From Debaryomyces hansenii CBS767 (taxonomy: Eukaryota > Ascomycota > Pichiomycetes > Serinales > Debaryomycetaceae), in NCBI RefSeq assembly GCF_000006445.2, contig NC_006048.2:1612001-1676000 (forward strand): a DNA stretch of 64,000 bases. The letters are read 5' to 3'. Shown piece by piece: positions 1-10,649 of this stretch; the stretch's first letter is position 1; each line of letters opens with the position of its first letter. A program made the translations under genes and the position numbers. The notes beneath the pieces are model-generated. The model saw only the letters and a list, made by a program, of their open reading frames with translations. It searched no databases and was not told the origin of the DNA.

Positions 1-296
1 ACTATAACAATAACCCTCGGTTGGTATCAATACGATTAAAAGGTGACTTCAGTGCTTTGCTTAATTTCCTAATGTTGACTATAGATGCATCTTTATCTTC
101 GGCGCAGACAAGAATTGATTATAATGACCATTCCAAAATCAATCAGTCGAGGACTGTTAACGTATTTGATAATGCTGGCTTGTTCCAAGTACAAGATGTT
201 AACAAGGGAGTCTTAGATAAACATGTAAATAATGTTTTAGAATACGTTTACTCTAAATCGTTTCTTAAGCCTACATCAGATGTGGGAAGCGAATAA
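1..296 (+). CDS. 3' end of an unrecognised protein gene (truncated by window edge)
   Basis: The frame is open from base 3 to a TAA at 294-296, with no ATG near the edge that must be the start, so this is the C-terminal ~97 residues of a longer protein. The first stretch (RLVSIRLKGDFSALLNFLML) is hydrophobic and could be a packed helix. The tail is polar and ends in TSDVGSE. No family was recognised. Its stop lies about 100 bp from the stop of the convergent SEC26 gene. Confidence 0.6.
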   Translation, partial: YNNNPRLVSIRLKGDFSALLNFLMLTIDASLSSAQTRIDYNDHSKINQSRTVNVFDNAGLFQVQDVNKGVLDKHVNNVLEYVYSKSFLKPTSDVGSE

Positions 297-398
297 TTAT
301 ATATAATATACGGAATCATACTTAAACTTTTCTTTTAATTAAGAACTATGAAACAATAAAACAATATAAAAATATATAGTCACAATTAAGAAGCTCGT

Positions 399-3245
399 TC
401 AAACACGAGTAATGTTAGCCTTTTGGGCTTTACGAGAAATAGAAGCCACTCTATCACCCAACGATAATGCTAAACCTTGACCCTTAGATCTGATTCTAAC
501 ATGACCAATGATTGGTCCATCACTCTGTTTTTCGATACACAAGTTAGCTAATGCATCTTCACCGAATGACGAGCGAGAATATAAATTGGCTGACAAGAAT
601 TGGCATTCTTCGCCAATGATGGCACCCGGGGTTAAACAATTCATATTTGTACCCTTCATCATCTCTTCCAAGTAATCCTTTAATGAATCCATTTGTGCTT
701 TGATGGTTATCTTATTCTCCCATTCAAATTCATTCCACATTTTACGGAATGTACTTTCAGTACAAGTTGCAGGTTTAATATAATCCATAATATCAACATG
801 AACGTCATTCAAGATGACTATAGTTGAGTCATCTGAGTGTTGACCATCATATACGATGTTACCAAAAATAACACCAGTATCTGCTGACGTAACTTTGATT
901 GTTGTTTGGATCTTGTGGAATCCATGTGGACCAATATTCGCGGTTGCAGGCTTATCAACAACTTTCAAATCACCTAAAGTAGCAAATTCAACAGATAAAT
1001 TACGCAAGGTGTTAGTTGTTTGATTAACCAATAAAACATCTAAAACAACGTCATATTGGTGGACCTTAACAAATGCTTCTGCATATATAGGGTCCGAGAA
1101 ACCTGTTAACTGTAAGATTTTGTTTAATCTAGAGGATAAATCTTCTTTCTTTAAATCACTACCAGCAGCCAAAGAAAGATCATCCAAGTTAGAACCGCGT
1201 GCCGTACTATCTTTATCAAATTGTCTAAAAACAATTGAATCATCAACTTGTTCAGCATTCTCATGGAAATCCTTAGCTTCAGCTTCAGCCTTTTTAAGTT
1301 CAGCAGTTTCTATTTGAGATTTAAATGCATCCTTAGTATCATCTAAGAAACTAGTCTGTATTAATTGGCTATCTGTTTCATCAGTCAAATATTTTACACA
1401 TGAGAAAATTCTGTCAGCAGAATCTTCATCAATCTTCTTTTCAACGTAAGATGATTCACCGACTCTCAAAATAGAAACCATGATCAAGATAGCTTCTGCT
1501 TTTAATGCATTTAAGTATTTTTCTTGAGTTGCATTACGTTGTAACCTTAATACTAATTTAACTAAGGTAGAGGCCAAAACGGAACCCAAGTAGAAATCAC
1601 CCTCTAAAATGAGTCTACGAATAGGTGGCTTTTCTTCATCTACTGAAGTTTTGATCTCTGTAGTCAACGCATTTTCAGTAGCATATGTGCCATCAGGTAA
1701 AACAACTGGTCTTTTCTTAGGTTTTTCGACAGATCCATTTGTTTCATCTTCATCATTATGCTCACTTCCCTCAGTTGATTTCTTTTCACTAGCCAATATT
1801 GGAACTTCACCAATGCTAGACCTGATATATCTCCAAGCTTCTTGGACTAATTTATCTTCCATACAATATTCACCAATGATCCATAATGAACCACGGAATA
1901 CTTTACCGCTTTTGACAGACGGTAAAGCTTCAATTAACCTACTCAATATAGATTGTCTCAAATCTGGGAATTTTTCGACAACTTCTTTGATGAAAGTTAT
2001 GACCTCATAAGCTGCTGCCGTACTCAAGTCTGTCATGGATTCTAATAATAAGTCAATAACATTTGCTGCAACTTCAACGAATCTAATAGCCAATTGATGA
2101 ATAGCATTAATTAATAGTTGTCTGTATTCTGAATTTTTATCTTCATTGGAAGACGAAGTTCTTTGTAGTTCTTTCTTCAATAATTTAACAACTTCTTCAA
2201 CATTTCTACTGGTAATAAATTGTAATGTCACATCAATAGCCTTTTTACGAACATCTAAATCTTGAGACGATAAGATACGTAAAATCTCTAAAGACAAATC
2301 TTGTAATACACTAGGATGAAGCTTATGAAGTTCTTTGATTCTCTCTAAGGTAATAATTTTAACATTATTATCAGCCTCTTTAGTTGCTAATTCAACGAAT
2401 TTGCTACCTGCTAAGTAGATTAATTGTGAACTGGAAGATAATACGGTTAAAGTTGTAGCAGCTTCGTAAGTAACGACATTGGACGAAGTACTTTCAATTA
2501 CTTCAGTCACTAATTGAGCATATTGCAGCTTTAATGAAGGGTTTTGAATAGAATCTTGTCTAATGAATTCAATAAATGCTAATTGCAACAATGGATCTAA
2601 TGTTTCAATAAGTGTGACATTGTCTTGAATGTATTGTAATGCTGCTTCTCTATTAAGATCACCTAAACAGACAAATGCATTTCTTTTACAAACCGCATCA
2701 GATTCATCGTACAAGAATCTGTAAATTAATTCATCAGCATCTGGGGCTAAGTGATCTGAAACTTTATGGATTGAATAAAGGGCAAAAACAGCGTTTTTTC
2801 TCACGTACGCATGACGGTGTTCAAGACATTGGCGGACGTTAGGCACCAACGTTTCCAACAAATCAGCTTCCTTTAATTTGCACAAGAATCTTAAAGTATT
2901 ACCTCTGATAAATTCATTTGGATGCTGTAAATCACGTTGAATGGAGTTACAGACAAGAATCATTTCTTGTCTCATTTTTCCATGATCATCCAACTTTGGA
3001 CAAACTTCCCAATAAAAATATAATAATTTCTTCAATTCCTTGTTTCTAGAAGGCATCACAAATCTAATGATGTGCATCAATAAATCTGGCAATGGATCCC
3101 CATTGAGCATGGTGATTAAAATACGTTTCATGGTGTTGATCTTTACATCATCTTTGCTCTTTTCCAATAACGTCTTGAACTCATTAATGGACGTTTTAGC
3201 AGCCGTATTAGGCTCATAAATCAAAGTGTATCCTATATCAGCCAT
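399..3245 (-). CDS. SEC26: Coatomer beta subunit (beta-COP)
   Basis: This is the 948-residue beta subunit of the COPI coat, which forms on Golgi membranes and returns cargo to the ER. The N-terminal two thirds is an adaptin-like alpha-solenoid, opening with MADIGYTLIYEP and a stretch around KELKKLLYFYWEVCPK typical of adaptin and beta-COP N-termini. An acidic linker with a DEDETNG patch follows near residue 500. The C-terminal ~250 residues form the coatomer appendage and platform region, with LNDVHVDIMDYIKPATC near residue 820. Length matches the family (about 970 in budding yeast). Start chosen at the first in-frame ATG, which gives the conserved N-terminus. Convergent with the partial gene at the window start. 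Confidence 0.95.
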   Translation of the reverse strand: MADIGYTLIYEPNTAAKTSINEFKTLLEKSKDDVKINTMKRILITMLNGDPLPDLLMHIIRFVMPSRNKELKKLLYFYWEVCPKLDDHGKMRQEMILVCNSIQRDLQHPNEFIRGNTLRFLCKLKEADLLETLVPNVRQCLEHRHAYVRKNAVFALYSIHKVSDHLAPDADELIYRFLYDESDAVCKRNAFVCLGDLNREAALQYIQDNVTLIETLDPLLQLAFIEFIRQDSIQNPSLKLQYAQLVTEVIESTSSNVVTYEAATTLTVLSSSSQLIYLAGSKFVELATKEADNNVKIITLERIKELHKLHPSVLQDLSLEILRILSSQDLDVRKKAIDVTLQFITSRNVEEVVKLLKKELQRTSSSNEDKNSEYRQLLINAIHQLAIRFVEVAANVIDLLLESMTDLSTAAAYEVITFIKEVVEKFPDLRQSILSRLIEALPSVKSGKVFRGSLWIIGEYCMEDKLVQEAWRYIRSSIGEVPILASEKKSTEGSEHNDEDETNGSVEKPKKRPVVLPDGTYATENALTTEIKTSVDEEKPPIRRLILEGDFYLGSVLASTLVKLVLRLQRNATQEKYLNALKAEAILIMVSILRVGESSYVEKKIDEDSADRIFSCVKYLTDETDSQLIQTSFLDDTKDAFKSQIETAELKKAEAEAKDFHENAEQVDDSIVFRQFDKDSTARGSNLDDLSLAAGSDLKKEDLSSRLNKILQLTGFSDPIYAEAFVKVHQYDVVLDVLLVNQTTNTLRNLSVEFATLGDLKVVDKPATANIGPHGFHKIQTTIKVTSADTGVIFGNIVYDGQHSDDSTIVILNDVHVDIMDYIKPATCTESTFRKMWNEFEWENKITIKAQMDSLKDYLEEMMKGTNMNCLTPGAIIGEECQFLSANLYSRSSFGEDALANLCIEKQSDGPIIGHVRIRSKGQGLALSLGDRVASISRKAQKANITRV

Positions 3246-3576
3246 TTTAATTCTATTCGAAGTCTATGTTAGTTATCTCTTAATCAAAATATTCTATGTT
3301 GATCGATTCGACAGGGTGTCACCACTACTTTCCGAATGTGACAAATTTAATCCGAAATTCGATTTTTTACTTTCAATTAATCAATACTTACTAATATACA
3401 GCTATTGAGCGTAAATAACAACTATGAATAACCAAAAGGATCAATGCTTCGAGATTTCAGTTGTGCCAAACAGTGTTAGTACGACGTGTTGGATTTTTGG
3501 ATGTAGATCAAATATTTGAACACACGCACGACTATATATATAGAATAATTTATATTATACACTAGATAGTGTCTAT
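3246..3576. other. Intergenic spacer upstream of SEC26
   Basis: 331 bp between two genes on the minus strand: the promoter of SEC26 plus the terminator of the downstream-facing neighbour. AT-rich, with a TATATATA run near 3533. The 60-codon plus-strand ORF that overlaps it lacks any protein-like features. No RNA gene was recognised. Confidence 0.6.
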
Positions 3577-5646
3577 TTAATCGCTATCTTCAGAGTTATC
3601 AGGGTTAGCAAGTACTAATCTTGGTTTGGTATCATAATCGTTATAATCGTTATTTCTGTTTCTTCCTCCCTCACCTGTCAAATCTGTCTCAAATTCAGTG
3701 GATGTTTCTTCGTCATCATCATTATGCAAATAGCCTGGGTGCTGATAATAACCACCGATTCCAATATTAAAATCGGTTATACTATTAGACGATGAAGATC
3801 CAGACGAAGAGGAAGAAGAAACAGACTCGGCTCTTCTTGAACTAGGCAATGTAGATGATGAATCACCGCCTGTATTAATACTCTGCGAGTCATCGAGAGT
3901 CTTCCCATATGAGCTGTTCCTCAATAGAGACCCGCTAGGCGTAACGTTGATACTTGAACCGGAAGACTTGACTCCGCTAACCGATGACTTATTTGTCCCA
4001 ATGGTAAGATCAGTACCTGACCTGCCTAATGATTGCAAACCAACCGGGCTCTCATCGCCATCATCAACTTCGGCAGCCAACAACCTAGGCTGTAAATGTC
4101 CATGTTTCAATTCGACACCACTAGTCTTTTTATTTTTACCTTGGACTCCTCCAGCGAGTCTCAAATACCGGCCATTCGCAGTATATCCAACTCTATTGTC
4201 GACAGGTAAAATACCTATAGGTAATTTCCATTTTCCAGGAGGAGATTCATTGAATGCTGTACCGGCGTTCCGGCGGATAGACATAACATAGTTTGATCTC
4301 TCACCTTCACCAGGTTTTAGGTCTAATGACTTCTTAAGCTTTGACATATTAACACTTCTGTATGAGTTTGCACTCCAAAGAGAGCTTACCGAACTAGATT
4401 TTCTATGATGAGAAACAATTGGTCGGGTAGGAGGTTTCGATCTTGAATTTGAATCGTTTGACCCCGAATCTATTGGCACTGGGGTAAATGGATTACGAGT
4501 TTGCTGCATACCTCTAATAAACGAGCTGGTCTGAGGTGTTCTTGCGGAGGGCGTAGTATTCATTGTATTGTTCAGTGATGTTGCTGTCTGATACTCTTTT
4601 TTTCTTTGTGACGGGATACTTTGGTTTGACCCAAATGTATCAAAACTCTTCAGCTGTGTGGAGGGCTCCGCATCACCTTGTGAATATACCGACGAATTGA
4701 TAGATGTTCTTGAGTCATTTGAAACGATGTGAGGATAGCCTGAGTCCGGCGCCAAGTTTAGACCGGCTGTATTCCCTTCAAACGTGTGACTTTCCGGTAA
4801 TGACTCTATGGGGTATGGGGTTTGGTCATCGTCAAATTCATGGTTGTATTCGGGCGTGTCGCTTGGCGTGAAACTTGGTGTTGAAGTATCTTCCAATGAT
4901 TCTTTACGCGTATCTGACACATATTGCGATATAGATGATGATTTTGATATAGATGATGATTTTTCAGACTCAATTAAAGAAGGAGAACAGTCTGAATAGT
5001 ATGTCGCTCCAGATTGATTAGATTTTGATAGATTTAACGGATTTGAGACATGAAGGCCGGAAATCATTGATGCTTGATCGTCATCATTAGGTAAATAATC
5101 CTCCTGATACATGTGTGTCGTTGGCTCATTTGGTACTAACATGCTGCCGATTTCTTTCTCCAACGTACCTATAATATTATTCAAATCTTGTTTCACTTCT
5201 TCCCCATACTTATTCGCCGACGCCGTCGATCTTTGACTTACAGAAGGCTCTACCGTTCGCTTATTAAAAGGCTCTACCGTTGCGTTATTGACAGACGGCT
5301 CTACCACTCGGTTATTGTCAGGTCTATGCTCGAATTCATCCATCAATGGCGGAGGAGGTTTACGTCTCGGTGGACTCTTGATTGGAACCTGTGGCACCGG
5401 TGGTATAGGAGCTTGAGGCGGAACATATACTGAAGGTGTCGGTTTATTAGGGTCTAGCGTCGATCTGCCAGGTTTATTGTGCAAAGGTGGTTGTGTTAAT
5501 GGCTTTATTGGTAAACTTCTCAGTATAGAACTTCCATTATTATCATTATGTCCAGGTTTAACGTTATACCCTTGCTGTACATTGAAGATAGACGAGATTC
5601 GGGACCCAAATAGCTTGGATGATCGCTTATCCTTATCACTTGACAT
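3577..5646 (-). CDS. Large disordered Ser/Pro-rich protein, unrecognised
   Basis: A 689-residue protein that is mostly low complexity. Residues ~45-110 are proline-rich with PPxP-type motifs (possible SH3 ligands). There is a near-repeat of VEPSVNN/VEPFNKR/VEPSVSQ around 110-135, long Ser/Asn/Thr tracts and an acidic C-terminus. One block near residues 440-530 looks ordered and conserved-like: it contains GKWKLPIGILPVDNRVGYT and then GRYLRLAGG. That block is the best handle for a homology search. The overall build (disordered, Pro-rich, one short ordered block) is common among fungal cell-cortex and bud-site proteins, but no family was recognised, so function is unassigned. Its start is the first ATG, 318 bp from the divergent Ebp1-like gene. 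Confidence 0.75.
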   Translation of the reverse strand: MSSDKDKRSSKLFGSRISSIFNVQQGYNVKPGHNDNNGSSILRSLPIKPLTQPPLHNKPGRSTLDPNKPTPSVYVPPQAPIPPVPQVPIKSPPRRKPPPPLMDEFEHRPDNNRVVEPSVNNATVEPFNKRTVEPSVSQRSTASANKYGEEVKQDLNNIIGTLEKEIGSMLVPNEPTTHMYQEDYLPNDDDQASMISGLHVSNPLNLSKSNQSGATYYSDCSPSLIESEKSSSISKSSSISQYVSDTRKESLEDTSTPSFTPSDTPEYNHEFDDDQTPYPIESLPESHTFEGNTAGLNLAPDSGYPHIVSNDSRTSINSSVYSQGDAEPSTQLKSFDTFGSNQSIPSQRKKEYQTATSLNNTMNTTPSARTPQTSSFIRGMQQTRNPFTPVPIDSGSNDSNSRSKPPTRPIVSHHRKSSSVSSLWSANSYRSVNMSKLKKSLDLKPGEGERSNYVMSIRRNAGTAFNESPPGKWKLPIGILPVDNRVGYTANGRYLRLAGGVQGKNKKTSGVELKHGHLQPRLLAAEVDDGDESPVGLQSLGRSGTDLTIGTNKSSVSGVKSSGSSINVTPSGSLLRNSSYGKTLDDSQSINTGGDSSSTLPSSRRAESVSSSSSSGSSSSNSITDFNIGIGGYYQHPGYLHNDDDEETSTEFETDLTGEGGRNRNNDYNDYDTKPRLVLANPDNSEDSD

Positions 5647-5963
5647 ATTTTATTGGTCAACAAGATAGAGATTCACACCGTTAATTTAATTGTGTACTCT
5701 GCATTAAACACTTAAAAATATGAATTTTAATGATTTGTTGTCTTTATTGATGCGTCTGAAGTACCTTTAATCTAGACGCTTACAGTAAATTCTTGTTATT
5801 CTTATGATACAGTAGACCTAAGTGAAAAACAATATTAAAAGTCCAGTTCTTCTAGACTTGAGAAGCCTTAATGTATATACAGGAGGAATGCCAGTAGTGA
5901 AATTTTCATCGAGCTTATGGCCTAATCCTTGAATCATTGATTCTTTATATCGAAAGATCAAAT
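5647..5963. promoter_or_regulatory. Divergent promoter region
   Basis: 317 bp between two divergently transcribed genes (the disordered protein to the left, the Ebp1-like gene to the right). It must hold both promoters and the 5' leader of the spliced gene. No specific factor site was recognised. Confidence 0.5.
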
Positions 5964-7192
5964 ATGTCTACTACTAGTATGTATAATAGGTCAATTGGAC
6001 CGTATGGATACGACGAGATAAGTACTAACATTTTTATTTAGCTACAACTCCTGATTATACTGTCGCCAACTCAGACGTTGTGTCTAAGTATAAGACCGCC
6101 GGTGAGATTTCCAACAGAGTTTTAGCGCAAGTTAGATCATTAATTAAAGATGGAAGCAAGATCTTCGATCTTTGTAACAAAGGGGATGAATTGATGACCG
6201 AAGAGTTGTCAAAGATTTATAATTCCAAGAAAACTTCGAAGATTGCTAAGGGGATCGCATTTCCAACATGTATTAATCCAAATCACATTCCAGCACATCT
6301 CTCGCCAGTGAGCGAAGATGACGAAGCGAACTTGACATTGGTCAAGGGGGATGTTGTCAATATCATGTTGGGTATTCAGATTGATGGATTTCCATCAATT
6401 GTGGCCGAATCAATGGTTGTTGGAGAAAGCAAGGATGAGCCAATCACTGGAGGCAAGGCCGACTTGATGCACGCAGCTTGGAAAGCATCAGAAGCAGCTA
6501 TTAGAACCTTCCAACTAAAGAACAGAAACTGGGATGTTACCAACATCGTGGATAAAGTTGCCAAGTCGTATGATTGTATTGCTGTTGAAAGTATGTTGTC
6601 GCATAACCAAGAAAGAAACGTCTTATATGGACCAAAGGAAATCATTCTTAACCCAACTAAGGAAAACAAGAACCAAATGGATACCTTTAAGTTCGAAGAA
6701 AATGAAGTTTATGGGTTAGATATTTTAGTTTCTACGTCCCCAGAGGGTAAAGTTAAACAATCCAACTACAAGACTTCTTTATTCAAATTAACTGGTAGCT
6801 CGTATTCCTTAAAAATGAAATCATCCCACCAAGTATTGGGTGAATTTAAAGAAAAGTGTTCTGGCCCTTTCCCTTTTAACATTAAGAACTTAGAAGATAT
6901 CAGAAAGGCCAGAATGGGTTTGATTGAGTGTGTCAACCATCAAGTTATGTTATCCTATGACATTATGACTGAGAAGGAAGGTGAATACGTTGCCCAATAT
7001 TTCACTACTTTTGCTATTACTAAGAATGGTATTGTTAAGTTCACATCTCCAACTTTTGACCCTGAATTATACAAAACTGAAAAGGAAATCAAAGACGAAG
7101 AAATCACAACATTGATTTCCCAACCTTTGAAGGCTGCCGCAAAAAAAAAGAAGAGCAAGAAGGCTGCTGTTGATGGAGCTCCATCCGCATAA
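5964..7192 (+). CDS. Ebp1/PA2G4-type methionine-aminopeptidase-fold protein (Cdb4-like), spliced
   Basis: Joining exon 1 (5964-5976) to exon 2 (6042-7192) gives 387 residues starting MSTTTTTPDYTVANSDVVSK. The protein has the creatinase/methionine-aminopeptidase fold of the PA2G4/Ebp1 family: the helical entry YKTAGEISNRVLAQVRSLI, the block GIAFPTCINPNHIPAHLSP, and a C-terminal Lys-rich tail (AAAKKKKSKKAAVDG). Family members are not active peptidases. They bind ribosomes and RNA, and the fission yeast relative was described as curved-DNA-binding Cdb4. The usual MetAP metal ligands appear degenerate, as in the family. Without the intron the open frame begins only at a GTG at 6080, which makes the spliced start far more convincing. 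The alternative relative, Arx1, is larger. Confidence 0.85.
5977..6041 (+). other. Spliceosomal intron in the Ebp1-like gene
   Basis: 65-nt intron with donor GTATGT at 5977-5982, branch site TACTAAC at 6023-6029 and acceptor TTTAG ending at 6041. The first exon is only 13 nt (ATGTCTACTACTA). Splicing restores ACT at the junction and keeps the downstream frame open. Confidence 0.9.
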
Positions 7193-7449
7193 GTGTTCAA
7201 TTGAATTTCTATATCAAAATTTCAATTAAGCTAGAAAACTAGAATGGAGATAGATGAACTATCTATCGTATGTGGCTTGAACATCTAGTATATATAGTTA
7301 AACTTGTTTTATATATTGATTTAGTTAGTATAACGTGAGGAAATAATATTGAAAATGTGTTTGAGCGCGTTCAACAATCTGACTTCAACATGTAATATTA
7401 GCTCTCTTTCAGCTAGTAGGAAATTATTTCAGTACAGTTGCTTGATTAA

Positions 7450-9837
7450 ATGTCTCAGCTACCTATAGACCTGTTCTTTGAAGGGTCGTCGGCATCATCG
7501 TCGTCTGAACAATTATCGACATTAAACAGAATAAGTTCTACCAATGAGAATACATCCAAAAGTGAAATGCCAGTAATAAATGCAATCCAAATACCAGACT
7601 TAGGACCAGACAGCACAGATTCAACAATTCAAATAAATAATTTCTTGGAATCAAGAGATACATCCAATCTGGTTTCGTCTTCTGGAGACAATGATTCCAG
7701 CACGGTCGTTGAGAACAGTGATTCCAATTCCAAGCCAAAATCCAAGATAAAAAGGAAATCACCTAGATTAGGACTGAAGGGCAACAATGGATCGACAAAT
7801 TCAATGATTTTGGAGAGTAGCCCAGTGATTATCGAAGCTAAGGGAACGGAAGAACCATCAGATAATGGTCCTCATGGCATAGTACAGAGGGGAGGAGAAA
7901 AAGTTTTCATAGAACCTAAATTGGCAGAACCACATCCAGCGTATACTGGATTGCCGTTAGAATCGTTTCCGAATACTAAGATAAAAAAGGAATCGTTATG
8001 GTCAACTAGAGGTTTATCAAGGAAATCAAATAGAATGAACGGCACTAATAGTAATAACAGTAGTGGTGTCTCAAGAGAATCTTCAGCCCCAGCTCAGGCA
8101 AACGAAACAGAAAATGATAACGAATCTATTGAATTAGATTATAAAACAAATCTTCAAACAAGCATAGCAGAAGAAATAGCCGTAGAGAGTGATATAAGGC
8201 CACCACCAAAGCGAGGAAGACCAAGTAAAAAAAGGGGTAGACCAAGAGCAGACGCTAATAAAAATATAACGAAAACTCCAAAGCAAACAAAGGTAAAGAA
8301 TAGCGACGAAGCTCTGCTGTTAAGGTCATCGAAGAGGATCAAAGTTATTTCTCCTAAAAAGACAACAAGTACAAACCTCGCTCCTTCGTCAGTGACGGAT
8401 AGTGGCATGAATACTTACTCAAATGATGATCCTACTAAGAATAATGATGATTTTTGCACAAATTGTGGTGGTCCAGGGGTATTTATTTGTTGCGATACGT
8501 GTCCCAAGTCATTTCATTTTACATGTTGTAATCCACCACTTGAAGAATGTCCCGAAGATAACTGGCATTGTCAAGAATGTGTAATCAAACAAAACCCCGG
8601 ATTCAAGAAAACATATAATCATATTGGAATATTTGGTCAATTATTAAACCAACTGGAAGGTCGAAACCCAAAGGAATTCCAATTACCTAGAAAAATACGA
8701 GATAACTCATTCATTGGTGTCACTACGGGCGAAAATGGAGTTTATCAGGATGCAACGTTTAAACCAGAAGTATCGTATACTAAAATGAACGAATATCAAA
8801 TAATTGGGTTCAATAAGAATACTGATCTTGATGTTGATGGATTGTACGACAAGAATGGAAATCCGTACTTATGTCATAAATGTGGATTATCAGGGTTAAA
8901 AGGGAAAACCTTGACTCATTGTGACTATTGTCCATTAGTTTGGCATATAGATTGTCTTGAAGACCCATTATGCATTCCTAAGACTTTGGGTAGTAAATGG
9001 AGATGTCCAAATCATTTCGAAGAACTATTACCTGAAGGTCTCTTCAGTAGAAGAAAATTCAAGGATATGTCAGTGCTTGATATATCGTTGCATAATCATT
9101 TTTTGAAGATTGCCTCTATGAATAATATAATTATCAAGCACAATGATCAACAATTTTTGAAAGAGGATATCGACAAAAGTGTCCCGTTACATGAATACAT
9201 ACAATACGAGACAGAGGACTTTTCAAGGCTGTATATTAATGAACAGAAAAAGGACGAATCTACGGAATCTAGCAATACTAATAATAGTGATGACATACAT
9301 CCAAATTTCAAAATACCTGAGTTTTTTCAGAATTATGCAACTCCAATAGGAAGCACAGCTAGAGCTTCAAAAAGACTAAATAGAATAATGACTATGACAA
9401 ACACAGATAATGATGGAAGCGAAGCCCGTGCATTTATTTATAGGGTCCCAGAAAAGCTGATATTGCTTAATTTTATTTCTAAAGTGTCCAAAAATGAAGA
9501 CACTAATGCTTTACATCATGAGAAAGTCTCAACAGATAAGAGAACCATACTTGAGACTATTGATGATTATGAGACCAGAGGTAGACTAGAGGAGTCCAAT
9601 CAAGATGAAAGGGATATAGTTGACAGCTTGATCCACATTAAATTGGAAAGTAACCAGAAGAAACCTAAAACCAAATTCAGTGATCTAGTGGCTGCAGCAC
9701 TAGAATCCGTCCAATATTCCAAGAACAACGAGGTACCAACAAAGCTAAATGACGAGGAGGTCTCAGACTTATTAGACATCAAGAGACTCGTGGAATTGAA
9801 AGGAAAAGACGAATTATTAAAGTTTCTACAGTCATAA
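7450..9837 (+). CDS. RCO1: Rpd3S histone deacetylase subunit Rco1
   Basis: 795 residues with two PHD fingers. PHD1 lies near residues 335-380 (FCTNCGGPGVFICCDTCP..., then NWHCQECV). PHD2 lies near 474-520 (YLCHKCGLSG...HCDYCPLVWHIDCL, then WRCPNHF). Between them is the conserved linker with a YNHIGIFGQLLNQLEGRNP segment, seen in the Rco1/Cti6-type Rpd3 partners. The N-terminus is disordered, with an AT-hook-like run KRGRPSKKRGRPRAD near 255. Rco1 recruits the Rpd3S complex to methylated H3K36 over transcribed genes, where it suppresses cryptic initiation. Tandem with the preceding gene and convergent with MRP49. Confidence 0.85.
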   Translation: MSQLPIDLFFEGSSASSSSEQLSTLNRISSTNENTSKSEMPVINAIQIPDLGPDSTDSTIQINNFLESRDTSNLVSSSGDNDSSTVVENSDSNSKPKSKIKRKSPRLGLKGNNGSTNSMILESSPVIIEAKGTEEPSDNGPHGIVQRGGEKVFIEPKLAEPHPAYTGLPLESFPNTKIKKESLWSTRGLSRKSNRMNGTNSNNSSGVSRESSAPAQANETENDNESIELDYKTNLQTSIAEEIAVESDIRPPPKRGRPSKKRGRPRADANKNITKTPKQTKVKNSDEALLLRSSKRIKVISPKKTTSTNLAPSSVTDSGMNTYSNDDPTKNNDDFCTNCGGPGVFICCDTCPKSFHFTCCNPPLEECPEDNWHCQECVIKQNPGFKKTYNHIGIFGQLLNQLEGRNPKEFQLPRKIRDNSFIGVTTGENGVYQDATFKPEVSYTKMNEYQIIGFNKNTDLDVDGLYDKNGNPYLCHKCGLSGLKGKTLTHCDYCPLVWHIDCLEDPLCIPKTLGSKWRCPNHFEELLPEGLFSRRKFKDMSVLDISLHNHFLKIASMNNIIIKHNDQQFLKEDIDKSVPLHEYIQYETEDFSRLYINEQKKDESTESSNTNNSDDIHPNFKIPEFFQNYATPIGSTARASKRLNRIMTMTNTDNDGSEARAFIYRVPEKLILLNFISKVSKNEDTNALHHEKVSTDKRTILETIDDYETRGRLEESNQDERDIVDSLIHIKLESNQKKPKTKFSDLVAAALESVQYSKNNEVPTKLNDEEVSDLLDIKRLVELKGKDELLKFLQS

Positions 9838-9972
9838 TTGCATCGATCCTCTTTGCATCAATAGATTCATTTATATACATAGGTATTAATTACTTTATTA
9901 ATAAATACACAACTAATGAAATTTTAACTCTTCAAAAACAGAATATATATACATGTGATTTCGTTGAATCAT

Positions 9973-10434
9973 TTAAATGAAGTTATCTTGTTGTGGAGCT
10001 GCGATAACTGGGATTTCCTTCTCTGCGACTGGAGATGCTTCAGTGACTTTTATAACTTCCGCAAGTATATCACTCGTATGTCTATCAGCACAATCTATTT
10101 CATACTTCTTATCGGCATTATCGTATACAACGATCTTTGATGGGCACTTGGAAATGTCTTCCTTTGTACTAGTGTTGATCCTAGTAAGTACAAAATTGAC
10201 ATCTTCGTTATGAAATTTTAATGTTGGCAAATTATTTCTCCAGAACTTTTTCAAACCAATAGCAGATCCTGAAACGTTTTGTTTTATTAAGAATAATTCA
10301 AGTTTGGTGTATTTAGGGTTGAATTTGAATGCGGTTTCTGGCGTACCAGCAATGTTATTTAACCTAGTGATCTGTTTCAATATTCTCGAAGATGGCAAAT
10401 TCTTGAACATAGCACAATTAGAAGTCTTACTCAT
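9973..10434 (-). CDS. MRP49: Mitochondrial large-subunit ribosomal protein Mrp49 (mL61)
   Basis: 153 residues of the thioredoxin-like L51/S25/CI-B8 family. The core carries AIGLKKFWRNNLPTLKFHN, matching the family pattern of a basic residue, FW and LPTL around the second strand. The N-terminus is basic and hydroxylated, consistent with mitochondrial import. The C-terminus ends in a short acidic/proline tail. It is a yeast-type component of the mitochondrial 54S subunit. Convergent with RCO1 (135 bp between stops) and divergent from ARG7. Slightly longer than the S. cerevisiae protein. Other L51/S25-fold ribosomal proteins are possible, but the length and core motif favour Mrp49. Confidence 0.7.
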   Translation of the reverse strand: MSKTSNCAMFKNLPSSRILKQITRLNNIAGTPETAFKFNPKYTKLELFLIKQNVSGSAIGLKKFWRNNLPTLKFHNEDVNFVLTRINTSTKEDISKCPSKIVVYDNADKKYEIDCADRHTSDILAEVIKVTEASPVAEKEIPVIAAPQQDNFI

Positions 10435-10649
10435 CTTTATCGTTTTTATTTTCCTTCTGTGTCGTCTAAGGTGTTCCTTATGTATATATGTCTAATGAAG
10501 TTTTGGTACCGAAGTGAAAAAAAAATCAAATGTTTGCACGAACACGACTCCAACCATTTATGAGTAACTTGCAGCTTGATGGACAGAATCAAAGATAAGA
10601 AATTAGTCACAGTGGAAAAAACGTATTAAAGCTTGATTGGTAGCTAAAT

